Notes: generated by a model from the sequence alone, not told the origin. Positions 16,236-26,405 are shown, counted from the first letter of the stretch. The stretch is DNA of 64,000 nt from JACMLC01 sp963817025 (GCA_963817025.1 CAWFML010000004.1:1488001-1552000), one strand, 5' to 3'. A program made the numbers and translations.

Positions 16236-19200
16236 TCAGAAGGATTGAGTAAAGCGAAAGTGCAACTGGCCGCGCTTCGGGCGAAAGATGGCGATGCTGG
16301 CATCGGATTGCGGGATGAGAAACTCCGGCGGGTTGAGCAGCAGGCCGTAGTCTATGGAGAGCGCGCCGCCAATCGGAGTTTTGATTCTGAGGCCGAGTCC
16401 AGCCGTGTGCGTCCAGCGCGCACGCAGGTTGGCGGTGGTCGTATTGCCGCCCGGCTGCGGGTCTGATGTGCCAAACAGGTCTCCGATGCGCCGGAACACG
16501 TTGCCGCCGTCATAAAACGGCACGACCTGAAAAGCTTTTGTCAGAGGCACGCGCGCTTCCAGATTGACTATCGCTAAGGCGTTGCCGCCCAGTGGGACTG
16601 TGTAAGGATTGAGCAACACAGGCTCGTTCTGCTGGTTGAAAAAGACGCCCGCCGGACACTGCCCCGTGACAGGGTTGACCACCAGCAAATTCGGCGAAAG
16701 CGAGCCGGGACAAATCACCATGCGCGGCCCGGCCTCTTCATACCCGAAGCCGCGCAGGGTGGTCGAGCCGCCGGAGAAAAATCTTTCGCTAATCGGCAAA
16801 GCCAAATCCGGTTCATCCACCACGCCATTGCCGTCACGATCCTGCGCGTTGAAAACATTGGCGAGTCCGAGCGTGATGTTTCCCGCCAGCACTGTGCCGC
16901 GCGCTTTCTGCACACGATAGTAGCGGCGATATGTCGCCTGAAGCTTATTAAAAGAGATGTTGCCGCCGAGTTGTCTCAAGGCGAGCGAATAATCCAAGGA
17001 AAGATAGTCGCCGTTGGTCGCATCGGTCGAGCTGTATTCGCAGGGGTCTGTATCCTGCACGCCCACGCGACGCAGGAGGCGCGAGTTGTCGCCGCATTTT
17101 TCGCGCGTGTCGCGCACAAAGGCTGCGCCGAAACGAGAGAGACGAATAGCTCTGTCCGGCTGCAAGATGGGCTGGATTAAAAGACTGTTGATATTAAAGA
17201 GCCGCACGTCCTCGTAAGAGTAGCGCACGAAAAGTATGCTGCGCGTCTGGCGGTTGACGACGCGCTGCGTCTCTATGTTAAAGGTGAAGCGATTGATCGT
17301 CGGCTCTTTCGCTGCCATGCCGAACTCGTCTATCGGATTGCCTTCGGCGTCGAGTCGCTGGACGATGCCGTCCGCGCCCTTGTCAATCGTCGAGCGGAAG
17401 AAGCGCGTGATGGTGCTGTCGCGCGTGTACTGCGCCGAGATGGTTAAGGGCGCAAACTCCTGCTCGCCGTAGCGGCGAAAGCGCGGGTCGAAATATTCCA
17501 ATCTGAGCGTCTGTTGCCGACCGCTGGCGCGCACGCGCAAAGCTCCCTGACGCAGCTTGCCGAACAGGTTGACGTTGCGGATATCCACGAAACCGAGCGG
17601 CCCGTTGTCCGTCGAAAATCCTCCGCCGTAACTTAAGATGCGCGGCTTTAATTCCTCCACGTCAATGATGATGTCGCGCTTCTTAAAGCCGGAGGCGGTT
17701 TCGCCCGCAGGCTCTGTGCGAATGATGACCTGTCGAAAAGCATCCGTTCCATAGAGCACGCGCTCGCTCTCCGCAATCTGGTCTGCCCTGAGCACTTCTC
17801 CTTCCGTCAGCGGAATCGCGCCCGTAATCGCTTCGCGCTTTGTCAGCACATTGCCGTTGACGAGCACGCGATTGACGAACACCTTGTCGCCTTCGTTTCT
17901 GACGGTGTAGACGACGCGCACCTGTTCTTCGCGCTTGCCGTCGGGCAGGATTTTGTCCGGCAGCGCGACGATGGAAAAGTCTAGCTGCGCGTCTATGTAG
18001 CCGTCGCTCGCGTAGAGGTTGAGCATCCGGTCTGCGTCCGCACGCGCCTGCGAGCGTGAGAAGGGCGCGCCCGTCACCGTGCGCAATTCGCTGCGGAGCT
18101 GCGCCTCCGTGTAGATTTGATTGCCGCGCACCTGTATGCCGGTGATGCGCGTCAGCGGGCCTTCGTTGACGGCGAAAGTGACAATCAAATCTTCGCCGTT
18201 GAGCGACGCGCCCTGCCTCACAGAGACAGCCGCTCTTCTGTAGCCGAGGTCGCGCACGCGCGCCTCTATCAAACGCCGGTCGTCCTCCAAAGCCTCGCTG
18301 CTCGTCAGCCCGCGCCCGTAGCCGAGCAAAGGGATGATGCCGAGCGCGTTGGCTTTCTGCGTCCGCAAATCATCTTCGACCTCTTCGATTGTCAGTTGGC
18401 CTGTTCCTTCGAGGCGAATGTCCGTCAGCTTAAAACGGCGACCGCGCTCGACGTTATAATTGACCGTGACCGTGCGCCCGCCGAGGTCAGAAGGATTCAG
18501 AGCCTGACACAATTCGACCGTGCCGTTCGGCGCGTCGCCATTGGCGGGCGGCGGCGTGACGGAGCAGACGGCTTCGACCTGCGCGAAGAAATAGCCGTCG
18601 CGCTGCAACTTGTTACGCAGTCGCCGCTCGCCTTCGACAATCACAGACCAGTCTATGCTGCCTTCGCGCTTGATTGGCAAAAGCTCGCGCGCCTCTTTTT
18701 CTTTCAAGACATAATTGGTGGCCGTGACTTCGACCTTTGGGCCAATGTTGCCGGTCAGGTTGATCGTCACCTGATTGGTCGCGGAATCGAGCGAGACCTG
18801 CTCGTCGTCAAGCTGCGGCGCGAGATTGCCGAGAGCGATGACCGCGCGGCGGATGCGTGCGATGTCTTCGCCGAGCGCGGCGCGCGTGAAGGGCGCGCCG
18901 CGTTGAAGCGTCAGGGTCGGGCGCACGCTCTGGTCATTGAAGCCTTCTATTTTGATGTTGAAGGCGGCGATGCGCGCCTGTTCTCCGGGTCGCACGCGAA
19001 AGGTGACGGTGGCGCGCGTGCCGCTCTGATCCAGTTGCTGTGTGAAATCAACTTCGGCTCTGAAAAAACCCTTGTCGCGCAGGTAGGCTTGAATCAAATC
19101 GGCATTGGTCTTGAGAGCCTGCTCGGTCAGCTTTGCGCCGGGTTCGAGCATGTTGAGCCGCCCGCGCACTTCGTCTTCGGAAATAGGCGTGCCCGCCGTG

Positions 19201-19610
19201 TTGCCCAAGTCCAGCACGACATCTGCGACGCGCGGCTGGCGGCGGATGATAAAGCGCAGGCGCACAGGGCCTCTCGTTTGCAGGGCATCCGTCGCGGGCG
19301 GTGAGCCAGCTTCTATGACCTCGACGCGCGCATTGGAGACGCGACCGGATTTGAAAAGCTCGTCCAGAGATTCGCGCACGCGCACGGCGGAATATTCATC
19401 GCCCGTGGCAAGGCGCACGAGCGTCAAAAACTCCGCCTCCGCATCTTCGTCTCGCGGGCTGCCTTCAAAAGCAATCTCGACCGCCGTCACACCCCGCCCC
19501 TCATAATCGCCTGTCACCTGCGCACGCACGGGCGCATGCGGCATGAGCAAACATGCCATAAAGATTAGAGAGCCAAAGATAAAGGGACGGAGTCTCACCC
19601 TGCTTTTCAA
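16236..19610 (-). CDS. Outer-membrane assembly protein of the BamA/TamA (Omp85) family
   Basis: This 1124-residue protein has a signal peptide (1-30), a long series of POTRA domains (roughly 40-640, e.g. 'TRITGIQVRGNQIYTEAQL' and 'VFVNRVLVNGNVLTKREAI') and a C-terminal Omp85 barrel (about 660-1124). The barrel contains the conserved loop motif in 'GGSTTLRGFGYEEAGPR', and the last residue is Phe ('LHFRFTQSF'), the barrel insertion signal. It overlaps the TamB-like gene upstream by 4 bp (ATGA), so a TamA-like role with TamB is likely. BamA itself is possible, but no other bam genes are nearby. It is longer than the usual ~800 residues for BamA or ~580 for TamA because of extra POTRA units. Confidence 0.9.
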   Translation of the reverse strand: MKSRVRLRPFIFGSLIFMACLLMPHAPVRAQVTGDYEGRGVTAVEIAFEGSPRDEDAEAEFLTLVRLATGDEYSAVRVRESLDELFKSGRVSNARVEVIEAGSPPATDALQTRGPVRLRFIIRRQPRVADVVLDLGNTAGTPISEDEVRGRLNMLEPGAKLTEQALKTNADLIQAYLRDKGFFRAEVDFTQQLDQSGTRATVTFRVRPGEQARIAAFNIKIEGFNDQSVRPTLTLQRGAPFTRAALGEDIARIRRAVIALGNLAPQLDDEQVSLDSATNQVTINLTGNIGPKVEVTATNYVLKEKEARELLPIKREGSIDWSVIVEGERRLRNKLQRDGYFFAQVEAVCSVTPPPANGDAPNGTVELCQALNPSDLGGRTVTVNYNVERGRRFKLTDIRLEGTGQLTIEEVEDDLRTQKANALGIIPLLGYGRGLTSSEALEDDRRLIEARVRDLGYRRAAVSVRQGASLNGEDLIVTFAVNEGPLTRITGIQVRGNQIYTEAQLRSELRTVTGAPFSRSQARADADRMLNLYASDGYIDAQLDFSIVALPDKILPDGKREEQVRVVYTVRNEGDKVFVNRVLVNGNVLTKREAITGAIPLTEGEVLRADQIAESERVLYGTDAFRQVIIRTEPAGETASGFKKRDIIIDVEELKPRILSYGGGFSTDNGPLGFVDIRNVNLFGKLRQGALRVRASGRQQTLRLEYFDPRFRRYGEQEFAPLTISAQYTRDSTITRFFRSTIDKGADGIVQRLDAEGNPIDEFGMAAKEPTINRFTFNIETQRVVNRQTRSILFVRYSYEDVRLFNINSLLIQPILQPDRAIRLSRFGAAFVRDTREKCGDNSRLLRRVGVQDTDPCEYSSTDATNGDYLSLDYSLALRQLGGNISFNKLQATYRRYYRVQKARGTVLAGNITLGLANVFNAQDRDGNGVVDEPDLALPISERFFSGGSTTLRGFGYEEAGPRMVICPGSLSPNLLVVNPVTGQCPAGVFFNQQNEPVLLNPYTVPLGGNALAIVNLEARVPLTKAFQVVPFYDGGNVFRRIGDLFGTSDPQPGGNTTTANLRARWTHTAGLGLRIKTPIGGALSIDYGLLLNPPEFLIPQSDASIAIFRPKRGQLHFRFTQSF

Positions 19611-22600
19611 AATCTCTTCCTGAATCTGATCTCAAAACTAAAGTTATCATTGCGCGAGCTAAAGCCTGAGACAGACCCCTGCTCGTATTGCGCGACGAAC
19701 GAAAGCCGGTTCGAGACGCGGTACTCGACCGCGAGCACCTGATTCTGGTCGGCTGTCACGTTGGTCGAATAAGTGATTGAAAGATTCTTGTTAATTTGCC
19801 GCCCGACGGTCAGGCGCGCGGTCGGGCTGGCCCCGCCGCGTCCCGTAATCAACGGGTCAATCTCAAAGCGATTAAGCCCGAACAGCTTGTCTGTCGCGCG
19901 CTGCGCGGGGGCGTTGATGATGGTGTCCGTCAACAGGCTCGCAGCCGTGCCGAGTCCCGTCTGCGCGAGCGTGGATGCGCCCGCTTCGCCGCCCGACGAA
20001 AGATTTCCCGTCAAGACCAGCGAGACCACGTCCCCCTGCGGCAGCGCAGGGTCTGAGCGCAAAGTTACGTTCGGTTGCGAGAGCGGCCCGGTCATATTCA
20101 CGGCCACCGTGTAGCCTCTGATTTCAGTCTCTGCCTGAATATTGAGAATCGGGTCTACGTCGCGCTGCGCGGGCAAGTCGATCATGGCGCGCGTGATCTC
20201 ATAACGATCCCTGCGAAAAGTAAGCGTGCCGCTCGTCGCACTGATGCGGCCAGACACGATGGGGTCTTCCAGTGGCCCAACGATACGCAGGGAGACAGAG
20301 CCGACAGCGTCCGCCAGATTGTTGCGTACGACCAATGCATCGCGCCCCTCGACACGCAGGTCAAGCTGAGTTGTGGCGGCAAGCGACGATTCGCCGCTGC
20401 CTTCCGTCAAAGAGCCTTCCGTCCGCTGGGTGATTAAATCCGCAAGCTCTATGTCCTCTGTGTACTCTGCGCGGCGCAGGTTGACTGTGCCGCCGATAAT
20501 CGTCGCGGGCTGCGCGCCCGTCAGTGACCCGCTGATTTCAAGATTGGCGTCGGCAGTCGTCCTGAAGCCTTCAGGGAACGGCACGGTCACATCATCGCCG
20601 CGCACGCTCAGGCGAAAGCGCGAAGGCGTAAATCCGGCGAGCAGCGCGCCGCCCGTCGCGGAGACGCGCCCGCCTCCGATAGTGCCATTCAAATAATCAA
20701 TCTGCGCCTGATTGGCATTGAAGATGATACGGCCCTTGACGTTCTGAAAAGTCAGGCGTTCATCCGTCACCAGCGTCGAGACGGACGCGCCGGAGACGGA
20801 CGCCGTGCCGTTAAATCGCGGCTGTTCGTAAGTGCCGCCGACGCGGACAGCGATGTCTGCCGCGCCCGTCAGAAAGACGTTGGGCGAAATCCCGTTCAGG
20901 GCGCGCAGGTTGAGCTTGCCGTCAACAGTCAGGTTTTGTCTCCCGCCTTCACCGATGGCCGCCGTGCCGCCAAAAACTATGTTTGTCCCCGGCCCTGTAA
21001 ACTGCGTCTTCTCGAAAAAGATTTCGTTCGAGCGGAACTGAATTTTCAGCGGCGAGACGGCGGAGAGCTGTATGTCTTCGACAAAGACTGTGAGGTCTGC
21101 GAATTCGGCTGTGCCCTGCAAGCCCGCGAGGGAAAAGTTCTCATCTTCATCCGTCAGATTGCCCGTCACGCGGAGCGTGCCCGTCGCGCGACCCGTCACC
21201 CGCACGCTATCGGGCGGCAGAAAGACTGCGAAGAGCGAGGTCAAATCGGCGTTCGTCAAATTGGTTTCAATCGTCGTCGGCAAACTTTTATCCGCGAGGT
21301 TGACGCGCGCGGAAACGACCTGCGGCTGGCCCAGGACGCCCGTCGTGAAGTTGACGTTCAGTTGCTGATTTTCCGTCCGCCCGACGAGCGTGAGTTCTCC
21401 GGCTGGCTTGCCGTTGATGGTCACATCCGTCCCCTTGCCGTCAAAGGTGATTTGATAGGTAGAGAAATCAATGTAGTTGCCGGAGGCTTTGGCGTTGAGA
21501 TTAACCGTCCCTGTGAAGCGCGGCACATTGCCACGGTTTCCGGCCAGCGAGCGCAGGCGTTCGAGCTGAATATTATCGCCGCGCAGGTCAAGATTGAAGG
21601 CGAATGTTTTTGTATCGAGCGTGCCGTTGGCCGTCACACGTCCGGCGTTAAATTGCGCGTCAACCGTTTCGAGATTGACCGTCGAGCGGTCAAAAGTGGC
21701 ACGCGCGAGAATGTTTTCAAAAGGCTCGCCGCCGATTGAGCCTTTGCCAAAGTTGAGGTTTGCGCTGCCGTTCATCGCATCGGGCAACCCTGTGACGTTG
21801 ATGCGGCCCGAAAGATCGGAGCGCAGCGTGCTCAGGCGTGCGCGCGTCTCCGGCTTTATCAAAGGCAGTGCGGCAATCAGGTTTCCGGCATTGGCTTTAT
21901 CCAGCGTCGCCTCAAGCGAGATATTATCCGCGCTCGGGCGCGGCGCGTTCAGGGCGAACTGGATGCCGCCGCCGTCGCGCTCTATCAGGCGACCATCCGG
22001 AATGCTGATAAGTTCGGGCGTGATATTGAGCTGCGCTTTCAACTCGCCCAGCTCACGCCCGCCCATCCCGAAGCTCTCGACAGAAGCCTCCCCGTTAATG
22101 CTCGGGTCTTTCAGTTTGCCGCGCAAAGTTCCTTTGAAAGCGAGGCTGCCCGCAATCTCGATTCCATACAGCTCAAACTTATCTTCGACTTCCGGCAAAA
22201 AGCCCGATGCGATCACGACGCGCTGAAGCTCCGTCGAATCCTCCGAAGTCAGATCGAGCTGCAAATCCGAATCGTCGCTCTCGAAAGAGAAGCGGCCCGT
22301 CGCCGTCAGCTCGCTCGCAGTAGTCTTCAGATTAGCCCGCTCGATATTAAAGACGCCGCGCGTCGCATTGAGCGAGATTTCTCCGTTCAGGGGCGTGCGC
22401 CCGCTCGCTTCCGTCCCCGTCTCGGCGGTGAAAGAGGCTTGCGCCGTGCCGCTCGCCAGTGTCACATTCGTTCCGGGAAACGAGAGGTCAACATTGCCGT
22501 TCGTCGCGCCCGCGAGCGGCACGACGCGCCCCGAGACGAGCGCGAGCAGCTTTCCGATGTCGAGATTATTAAACTCCGCCGTGACACGCGAAGCGCCGCG

Positions 22601-24607
22601 CGTCGTAGTGCTCAACGTAGCATTGCCCTTCGCGCTGCCGTTCATAATCTCCGCGTTAAAATTGTTGAGCTGAATCTGATTGTTCGTGGCGACCACAGAG
22701 GCGCGTGCCGCGCCGAGATTAACCTGTCCGAGCACGCCTCCGCCGAGGCTCAAATCCGCCGTCACGCGGTAACGGCCCGCAGGCTCAAGCGTAAAGACAG
22801 GCCGCGCCAGTCGCACATTCTCGATCCGACCGCCGGGAGAATCTTTCGTTTGCGCGAGCGCGACCGTCCCGGCATTGATGTCGCCCGAAGACCCTTGCAC
22901 GCGGCCCTCGCGGATGGCTAAGCGCACGCCTGCGATGTTGAGGCTGCCGACCTGCGCGCCGGAAGCGATGATGCCTCCGATATTCAATTTGCCGATGGTC
23001 ACATTGGTCGTGCCGTCGCGGTCAACGGCTGTCACATCGCTGGCCGTCAAACCGTTGACGCGCGCGTTCGATGCCGTAAGAGTGCCCGCGCGCACGCTTG
23101 AAGCAGTAGCAGTGGTCACGCTGCTCTCTGAACGCACGCGCACATCATTTGCCTGCGCGCCGTTAACGGTCGCATCCGTCAGGCGTATGCTCTGCGCGTT
23201 GGCGCGCGAGGCGTTGGCCGTGATGACATCGTTGCGCGATTCCGCGACAGCATCGGAGAGAATCAGGCCCGCGATGGTCGTCCCGCCCGGAACTTTTGCA
23301 GAGGCCGCGTATAACTCGCCGAGCCATTTAAAGTCCGTGCCCGTGCCCATCACGTTGCCGACGATTTGAAGAGCGTTCAACTGGAAATCGCCTGCCGTCA
23401 AAAGCTCTGCGACAGCTTTTCCGTTCGCTTCATAAGTCGCGCCGTCGCCGCTCCCGCGCGCGTTGACGGTCAAAGCTTTGAGGCGCACTCCGTCCGCCGC
23501 GAGCGCGTCGGATTTAATCTCGCCGTCCACCTGATAATGCGAGCCTTCGCCAGACACAGCGCCTGTGAACTTACCGTCGCCGCGCAGGGTCGCGCCCGCT
23601 TGCAGGACATCCGAAGCCTGCGTCAAATCCACAGACGAAGTTATCTGCATGCGATAACGCAGAGCGCGCCAGTCGTCCATCACTCCACTCAGGCGCGCTT
23701 CCGCGAGCGGCGATTTTAAGACCAGCTCGTCAATCTCTGCGCGCGTTTGATTGACGCGCCCGCGCACGTTGAGGCTGATGTCGTTGACGGGACGGCCTTC
23801 GTAAGTGAAAGTCGAATTGCTGAACGCTAGATTGACGCGATTGGACCAGCTTTCGGCGGGCGCGTTCGGATTTTCCGGCTCGATGGTGGCAAGGATGTTG
23901 CGCGCTTCGCCTGAGATGTCATAACGCTCGTCGCCGTAATGGACGAAGGAATTGGCAATCTTGATGTTAGCGGTCGCGTAAGAAAAGAGGATGCGGCGAT
24001 TCGGGTCGGGCGCGGGAAGTTTCAGGTTGCTGAAGTTGGAACGGCCCGCCTCGTCAAACTTGACCCACAGTTCGAGACCTTCTATGTCGAGCGCTTCGAG
24101 ATTGACGTTGCGCCTGAGGTTGATGGCATACAGGTCTTCGATGCGAACGGTGGCGAGTATCCGTTTGATGTTGCCAAGGGGCGCGCCCGTCTGCATATCG
24201 TAAAGCTCTATCTCGCTCATCTCGACCGTGCGCGGCGAGAATTTCGTCTCGAAGTGTTTGATCTCGGCGCGAATGCCGTACTCCGCGAGCGTGCTCTTGA
24301 TCTGCCCCGCGACGTAGCGGTCAACGTAGCCGAGCCTGTAGGCGAGCATGGCAAAGAGGACGAGCGCGAAGATGATGACGGCGATGGAGAGCGTGGCGAT
24401 GACTGCGTTGCGGCGTGTCAGATAGCGGCGACGACGGCCCTGCGGCGTGCCCGGCTCAGGCCGGTTCGCATCGCGCTCGGCAATGGCTTCTGCGCGCGGA
24501 GGCAGCGGGGCGTCTGTTTCCGATTGCAGCGCAGCGGAAACTTCAGGCTCTTTGCTCTCCGGCGGCACAGGGGCGTCGGGGTGTTCGTCGCGGTCGTCCA
24601 CAGGCAT
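19607..24607 (-). CDS. TamB-like translocation/assembly module (DUF490, AsmA-like)
   Basis: This 1666-residue protein has a Pro-rich cytoplasmic N-terminus and one membrane anchor (about 66-92, 'AVIATLSIAVIIFALVLFAM'). A very long beta-strand-rich periplasmic body follows, and the C-terminal DUF490 domain has 'VVSLVLTGNLSSGGEAG', 'NRFEIDPLITGRGGASPT' and a final Phe ('FEIRFRKRF'). TamB-type proteins form a periplasm-spanning groove, linked in E. coli to outer-membrane protein insertion and phospholipid transport. Its stop overlaps the start of the Omp85 partner. Long open frames on the opposite strand are shadows of its GC-rich codons. Confidence 0.9.
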   Translation of the reverse strand: MPVDDRDEHPDAPVPPESKEPEVSAALQSETDAPLPPRAEAIAERDANRPEPGTPQGRRRRYLTRRNAVIATLSIAVIIFALVLFAMLAYRLGYVDRYVAGQIKSTLAEYGIRAEIKHFETKFSPRTVEMSEIELYDMQTGAPLGNIKRILATVRIEDLYAINLRRNVNLEALDIEGLELWVKFDEAGRSNFSNLKLPAPDPNRRILFSYATANIKIANSFVHYGDERYDISGEARNILATIEPENPNAPAESWSNRVNLAFSNSTFTYEGRPVNDISLNVRGRVNQTRAEIDELVLKSPLAEARLSGVMDDWRALRYRMQITSSVDLTQASDVLQAGATLRGDGKFTGAVSGEGSHYQVDGEIKSDALAADGVRLKALTVNARGSGDGATYEANGKAVAELLTAGDFQLNALQIVGNVMGTGTDFKWLGELYAASAKVPGGTTIAGLILSDAVAESRNDVITANASRANAQSIRLTDATVNGAQANDVRVRSESSVTTATASSVRAGTLTASNARVNGLTASDVTAVDRDGTTNVTIGKLNIGGIIASGAQVGSLNIAGVRLAIREGRVQGSSGDINAGTVALAQTKDSPGGRIENVRLARPVFTLEPAGRYRVTADLSLGGGVLGQVNLGAARASVVATNNQIQLNNFNAEIMNGSAKGNATLSTTTRGASRVTAEFNNLDIGKLLALVSGRVVPLAGATNGNVDLSFPGTNVTLASGTAQASFTAETGTEASGRTPLNGEISLNATRGVFNIERANLKTTASELTATGRFSFESDDSDLQLDLTSEDSTELQRVVIASGFLPEVEDKFELYGIEIAGSLAFKGTLRGKLKDPSINGEASVESFGMGGRELGELKAQLNITPELISIPDGRLIERDGGGIQFALNAPRPSADNISLEATLDKANAGNLIAALPLIKPETRARLSTLRSDLSGRINVTGLPDAMNGSANLNFGKGSIGGEPFENILARATFDRSTVNLETVDAQFNAGRVTANGTLDTKTFAFNLDLRGDNIQLERLRSLAGNRGNVPRFTGTVNLNAKASGNYIDFSTYQITFDGKGTDVTINGKPAGELTLVGRTENQQLNVNFTTGVLGQPQVVSARVNLADKSLPTTIETNLTNADLTSLFAVFLPPDSVRVTGRATGTLRVTGNLTDEDENFSLAGLQGTAEFADLTVFVEDIQLSAVSPLKIQFRSNEIFFEKTQFTGPGTNIVFGGTAAIGEGGRQNLTVDGKLNLRALNGISPNVFLTGAADIAVRVGGTYEQPRFNGTASVSGASVSTLVTDERLTFQNVKGRIIFNANQAQIDYLNGTIGGGRVSATGGALLAGFTPSRFRLSVRGDDVTVPFPEGFRTTADANLEISGSLTGAQPATIIGGTVNLRRAEYTEDIELADLITQRTEGSLTEGSGESSLAATTQLDLRVEGRDALVVRNNLADAVGSVSLRIVGPLEDPIVSGRISATSGTLTFRRDRYEITRAMIDLPAQRDVDPILNIQAETEIRGYTVAVNMTGPLSQPNVTLRSDPALPQGDVVSLVLTGNLSSGGEAGASTLAQTGLGTAASLLTDTIINAPAQRATDKLFGLNRFEIDPLITGRGGASPTARLTVGRQINKNLSITYSTNVTADQNQVLAVEYRVSNRLSFVAQYEQGSVSGFSSRNDNFSFEIRFRKRF

Positions 24608-24674
24608 AATTTCAGATTACAGAGGGAGAGCAAAAATATTAAACCGAAATGGTCGGAAATGAAAAACTAAAGCG

Positions 24675-24766
24675 AGTTTCACGCAAAGGCGCAAAGGCGA
24701 AAACAGAAGGCGCAAAGAAGCAAAGCCATTCAATCCTTTGCGCTACTTTGCGCCTTTGCGTGAAAA
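24675..24766. repeat. Intergenic palindrome, 'cgcaaag' family, copy
   Basis: Left arm: 'gtttcacgcaaaggcgcaaag', then 'aaggcgcaaagaagcaaag'. Right arm: 'tcctttgcgc' and 'ctttgcgcctttgcgtgaaa'. It lies in the 238-bp gap between ribBX and the TamB-like gene. Both are on the minus strand, so it may terminate... the transcript from ribBX's upstream neighbour is not involved; the element is downstream of nothing on the plus strand and upstream of TamB's reading direction only as a leader-side element. Confidence 0.8.
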
Positions 24767-24845
24767 TCCCTCCTTGCTTTCTCAACACCTTTGATTCAAC
24801 AGGCAAGCTGTGCGCCGTCACAGTTTTATTCTGGCCGCGCTTGCT

Positions 24846-26048
24846 TTAGCTGGTTCCCTCATCTTCCGGCAGCGCCGCCTTCATCCGACGAGTGTCGGAC
24901 ATTTCCTTTTCGCTGGCGGGAGAGCCGAGCGGCACGTTGCCGATAACTTCCAGCCCGAAGCCTTCGAGCGCGGCCACCCTCGGAGGATGATTGCTCATGA
25001 GCAGGATGCGGCGCAGTCCCAGATCATGCAGAATCTGTGCGCCGACGCCGTAATCACGACCCGCGCCATATCCCGTCACGATGCTTGCATCCTGCGCGCT
25101 CATGTTCGCCTCATTCATCAGGGCGTAAGTCTTCAACTGGTGAATCAAATCCAGATTGTGCTCTCTCTGTCTGAGATACAGGACGACGCCTCGTCCTTCG
25201 GCGGCGATTTTTTCGAGCGCGGTGTGAAGCTGAAAACCCGTATCACCGACCAGCGCGCCGAACATGGCAAAAGTGACGTTCTCTGTATGCACGCGCACCA
25301 GCGTGGGCTTGTCCGTCGCCACATCGCCCATGACCATCGCCAGATGCACTTCGCCGTTGATGATGTTCTCGAACGCGACCGCACGGAAGTTGCCGTACAC
25401 GGTCGGCACTTCTGTTTCGACGGCGCGCCGGATAAGCGTCTCCTTGCGTATGCGATAGCGCACGAGGTCTGCGACCGAGATGATTTTCAGGCCGTGCTCT
25501 CCGGCAAAGACTTCCAGTTCGGGCATGCGAGCCATCGTGCCGTCAGGGTTCATGATTTCGCAGACCACGCCCGCCGGATAGAGCCCAGCGATGCGCGCCA
25601 TGTCAACGGCGGCCTCTGTCTGCCCTGTACGCACCAGCACGCCGCCGGTTTTCGCTCGCAAAGGAAAGATGTGGCCGGGGCGCGCGAGGTCTTGCGGGCG
25701 CGTCTTGGGGTCTACGGCGGTCAGGATGGTCGTCGCGCGGTCAGAGGCCGAGATGCCCGTCGTGACGCCTTTGCGCGCTTCGATTGAAACCGTAAAAGCC
25801 GTGCCGAGAAAAGAGGTGTTGTCCGCAACCTGCATGGTCAGGTGCAGCTCGTCGCAACGCTCTTCCGTCAGCGGCATGCAGACGAGGCCCCGCGCGTGCG
25901 TCGCCATAAAATTGATGATCTCCGGCGTCACCTTCTCAGCCGCACAGACCAGATCACCCTCGTTTTCGCGCGATTCGTCATCAACAATAATAATCATCCG
26001 ACCGTCGCTAATATCGCGGGCGGCTTCTTCTATGGAAGCAAGAGGCAT
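24846..26048 (-). CDS. ribBX: 3,4-dihydroxy-2-butanone-4-phosphate synthase with degenerate GTP cyclohydrolase II domain (RibBX type)
   Basis: The protein has 400 residues. The N-terminal domain (1-205) is a complete RibB: 'IIIVDDESRENEGDLVCAAE', 'ARGLVCMPL', 'TGISASDRATTI' and 'GHIFPLRAKTGGVLVRTGQTE'. It makes the four-carbon unit of riboflavin from ribulose 5-phosphate. The C-terminal domain is RibA-like, but the zinc-binding stretch (normally C-x10-C-x-C) reads TENVTFAMFGALVGDTGFQL with no cysteine. The usual LRQEGRGIGL is LRQREHNLDL. GTP cyclohydrolase II activity is therefore very unlikely. Such RibBX variants are described in Proteobacteria. No FMN riboswitch is visible upstream, so expression is probably not controlled that way. 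Confidence 0.88.
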   Translation of the reverse strand: MPLASIEEAARDISDGRMIIIVDDESRENEGDLVCAAEKVTPEIINFMATHARGLVCMPLTEERCDELHLTMQVADNTSFLGTAFTVSIEARKGVTTGISASDRATTILTAVDPKTRPQDLARPGHIFPLRAKTGGVLVRTGQTEAAVDMARIAGLYPAGVVCEIMNPDGTMARMPELEVFAGEHGLKIISVADLVRYRIRKETLIRRAVETEVPTVYGNFRAVAFENIINGEVHLAMVMGDVATDKPTLVRVHTENVTFAMFGALVGDTGFQLHTALEKIAAEGRGVVLYLRQREHNLDLIHQLKTYALMNEANMSAQDASIVTGYGAGRDYGVGAQILHDLGLRRILLMSNHPPRVAALEGFGLEVIGNVPLGSPASEKEMSDTRRMKAALPEDEGTS

Positions 26049-26160
26049 AATTTGATTCGCTCAACAATATCGGGGAGTTTGAATAACGACAATATGTTAC
26101 CCGAAAGTCCCTATTTTTGCGACTGGGAGGCGATTTCAAAATTCAGCTATTAATAAACTC

Positions 26161-26405
26161 AACCCTTTGCGCCTTTAGTTTTATCTTCGCGCCTTTGCGA
26201 GAAACGTTGCTGTTTCACGCTGGTGGCGCAAACAAAAAAAGCCTCAAGACGCAAAGACTTGAGCAATTTTGAAAAGCAATTTAAATATGAAAGCGGATTT
26301 ACCGCAGAGATGCAGAGACAAAGAATAGCTTTTAACAACTGCTACTTTTCGCAGTTCTAATGCTACTTTTCGCAGTTCTTCTGCATCTTAAATTTTACAT
26401 TTTTG
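26161..26405. repeat. Intergenic palindrome 'cgcaaag' family plus short direct repeats
   Basis: At 26161-26262 are arms 'ccctttgcgcctttag' and 'cgcctttgcgagaaac' against 'tggcgcaaac' and 'cctcaagacgcaaagactt'. At 26341-26358 and 26362-26379 is a perfect 18-bp direct repeat gctacttttcgcagttct with a 21-bp period. Nearby complementary words (ccgcagagatgcagagac and tctgcatc) may be a second, eroded palindrome. The 472-bp gap between ribBX and the S41 gene holds nothing else recognisable. Confidence 0.65.

Noticed and set aside
18117..19304. Long open frames on the plus strand opposite the Omp85 and TamB-like genes (also 20936-21739 and 23939-24670)
   Set aside because: They are shadows of GC-rich codons in the minus-strand genes, which have full domain signatures; the opposite frames show no recognisable protein.
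24675..24766. Use of the palindrome between ribBX and the TamB-like gene as a simple terminator
   Set aside because: Both flanking genes are on the minus strand, so the element lies downstream of the TamB-like gene's start side and upstream of the ribBX stop only in the sense of sitting between a start (24607) and a stop (24846). It could terminate ribBX transcripts, but the same element at divergent junctions (1966-2064, 12784-12880) argues against termination as its general function. This note supersedes the unclear orientation remark in that feature entry.
26049..26160. FMN riboswitch in front of the riboflavin gene
   Set aside because: None of the conserved FMN-aptamer segments could be recognised on the minus strand upstream of the start.
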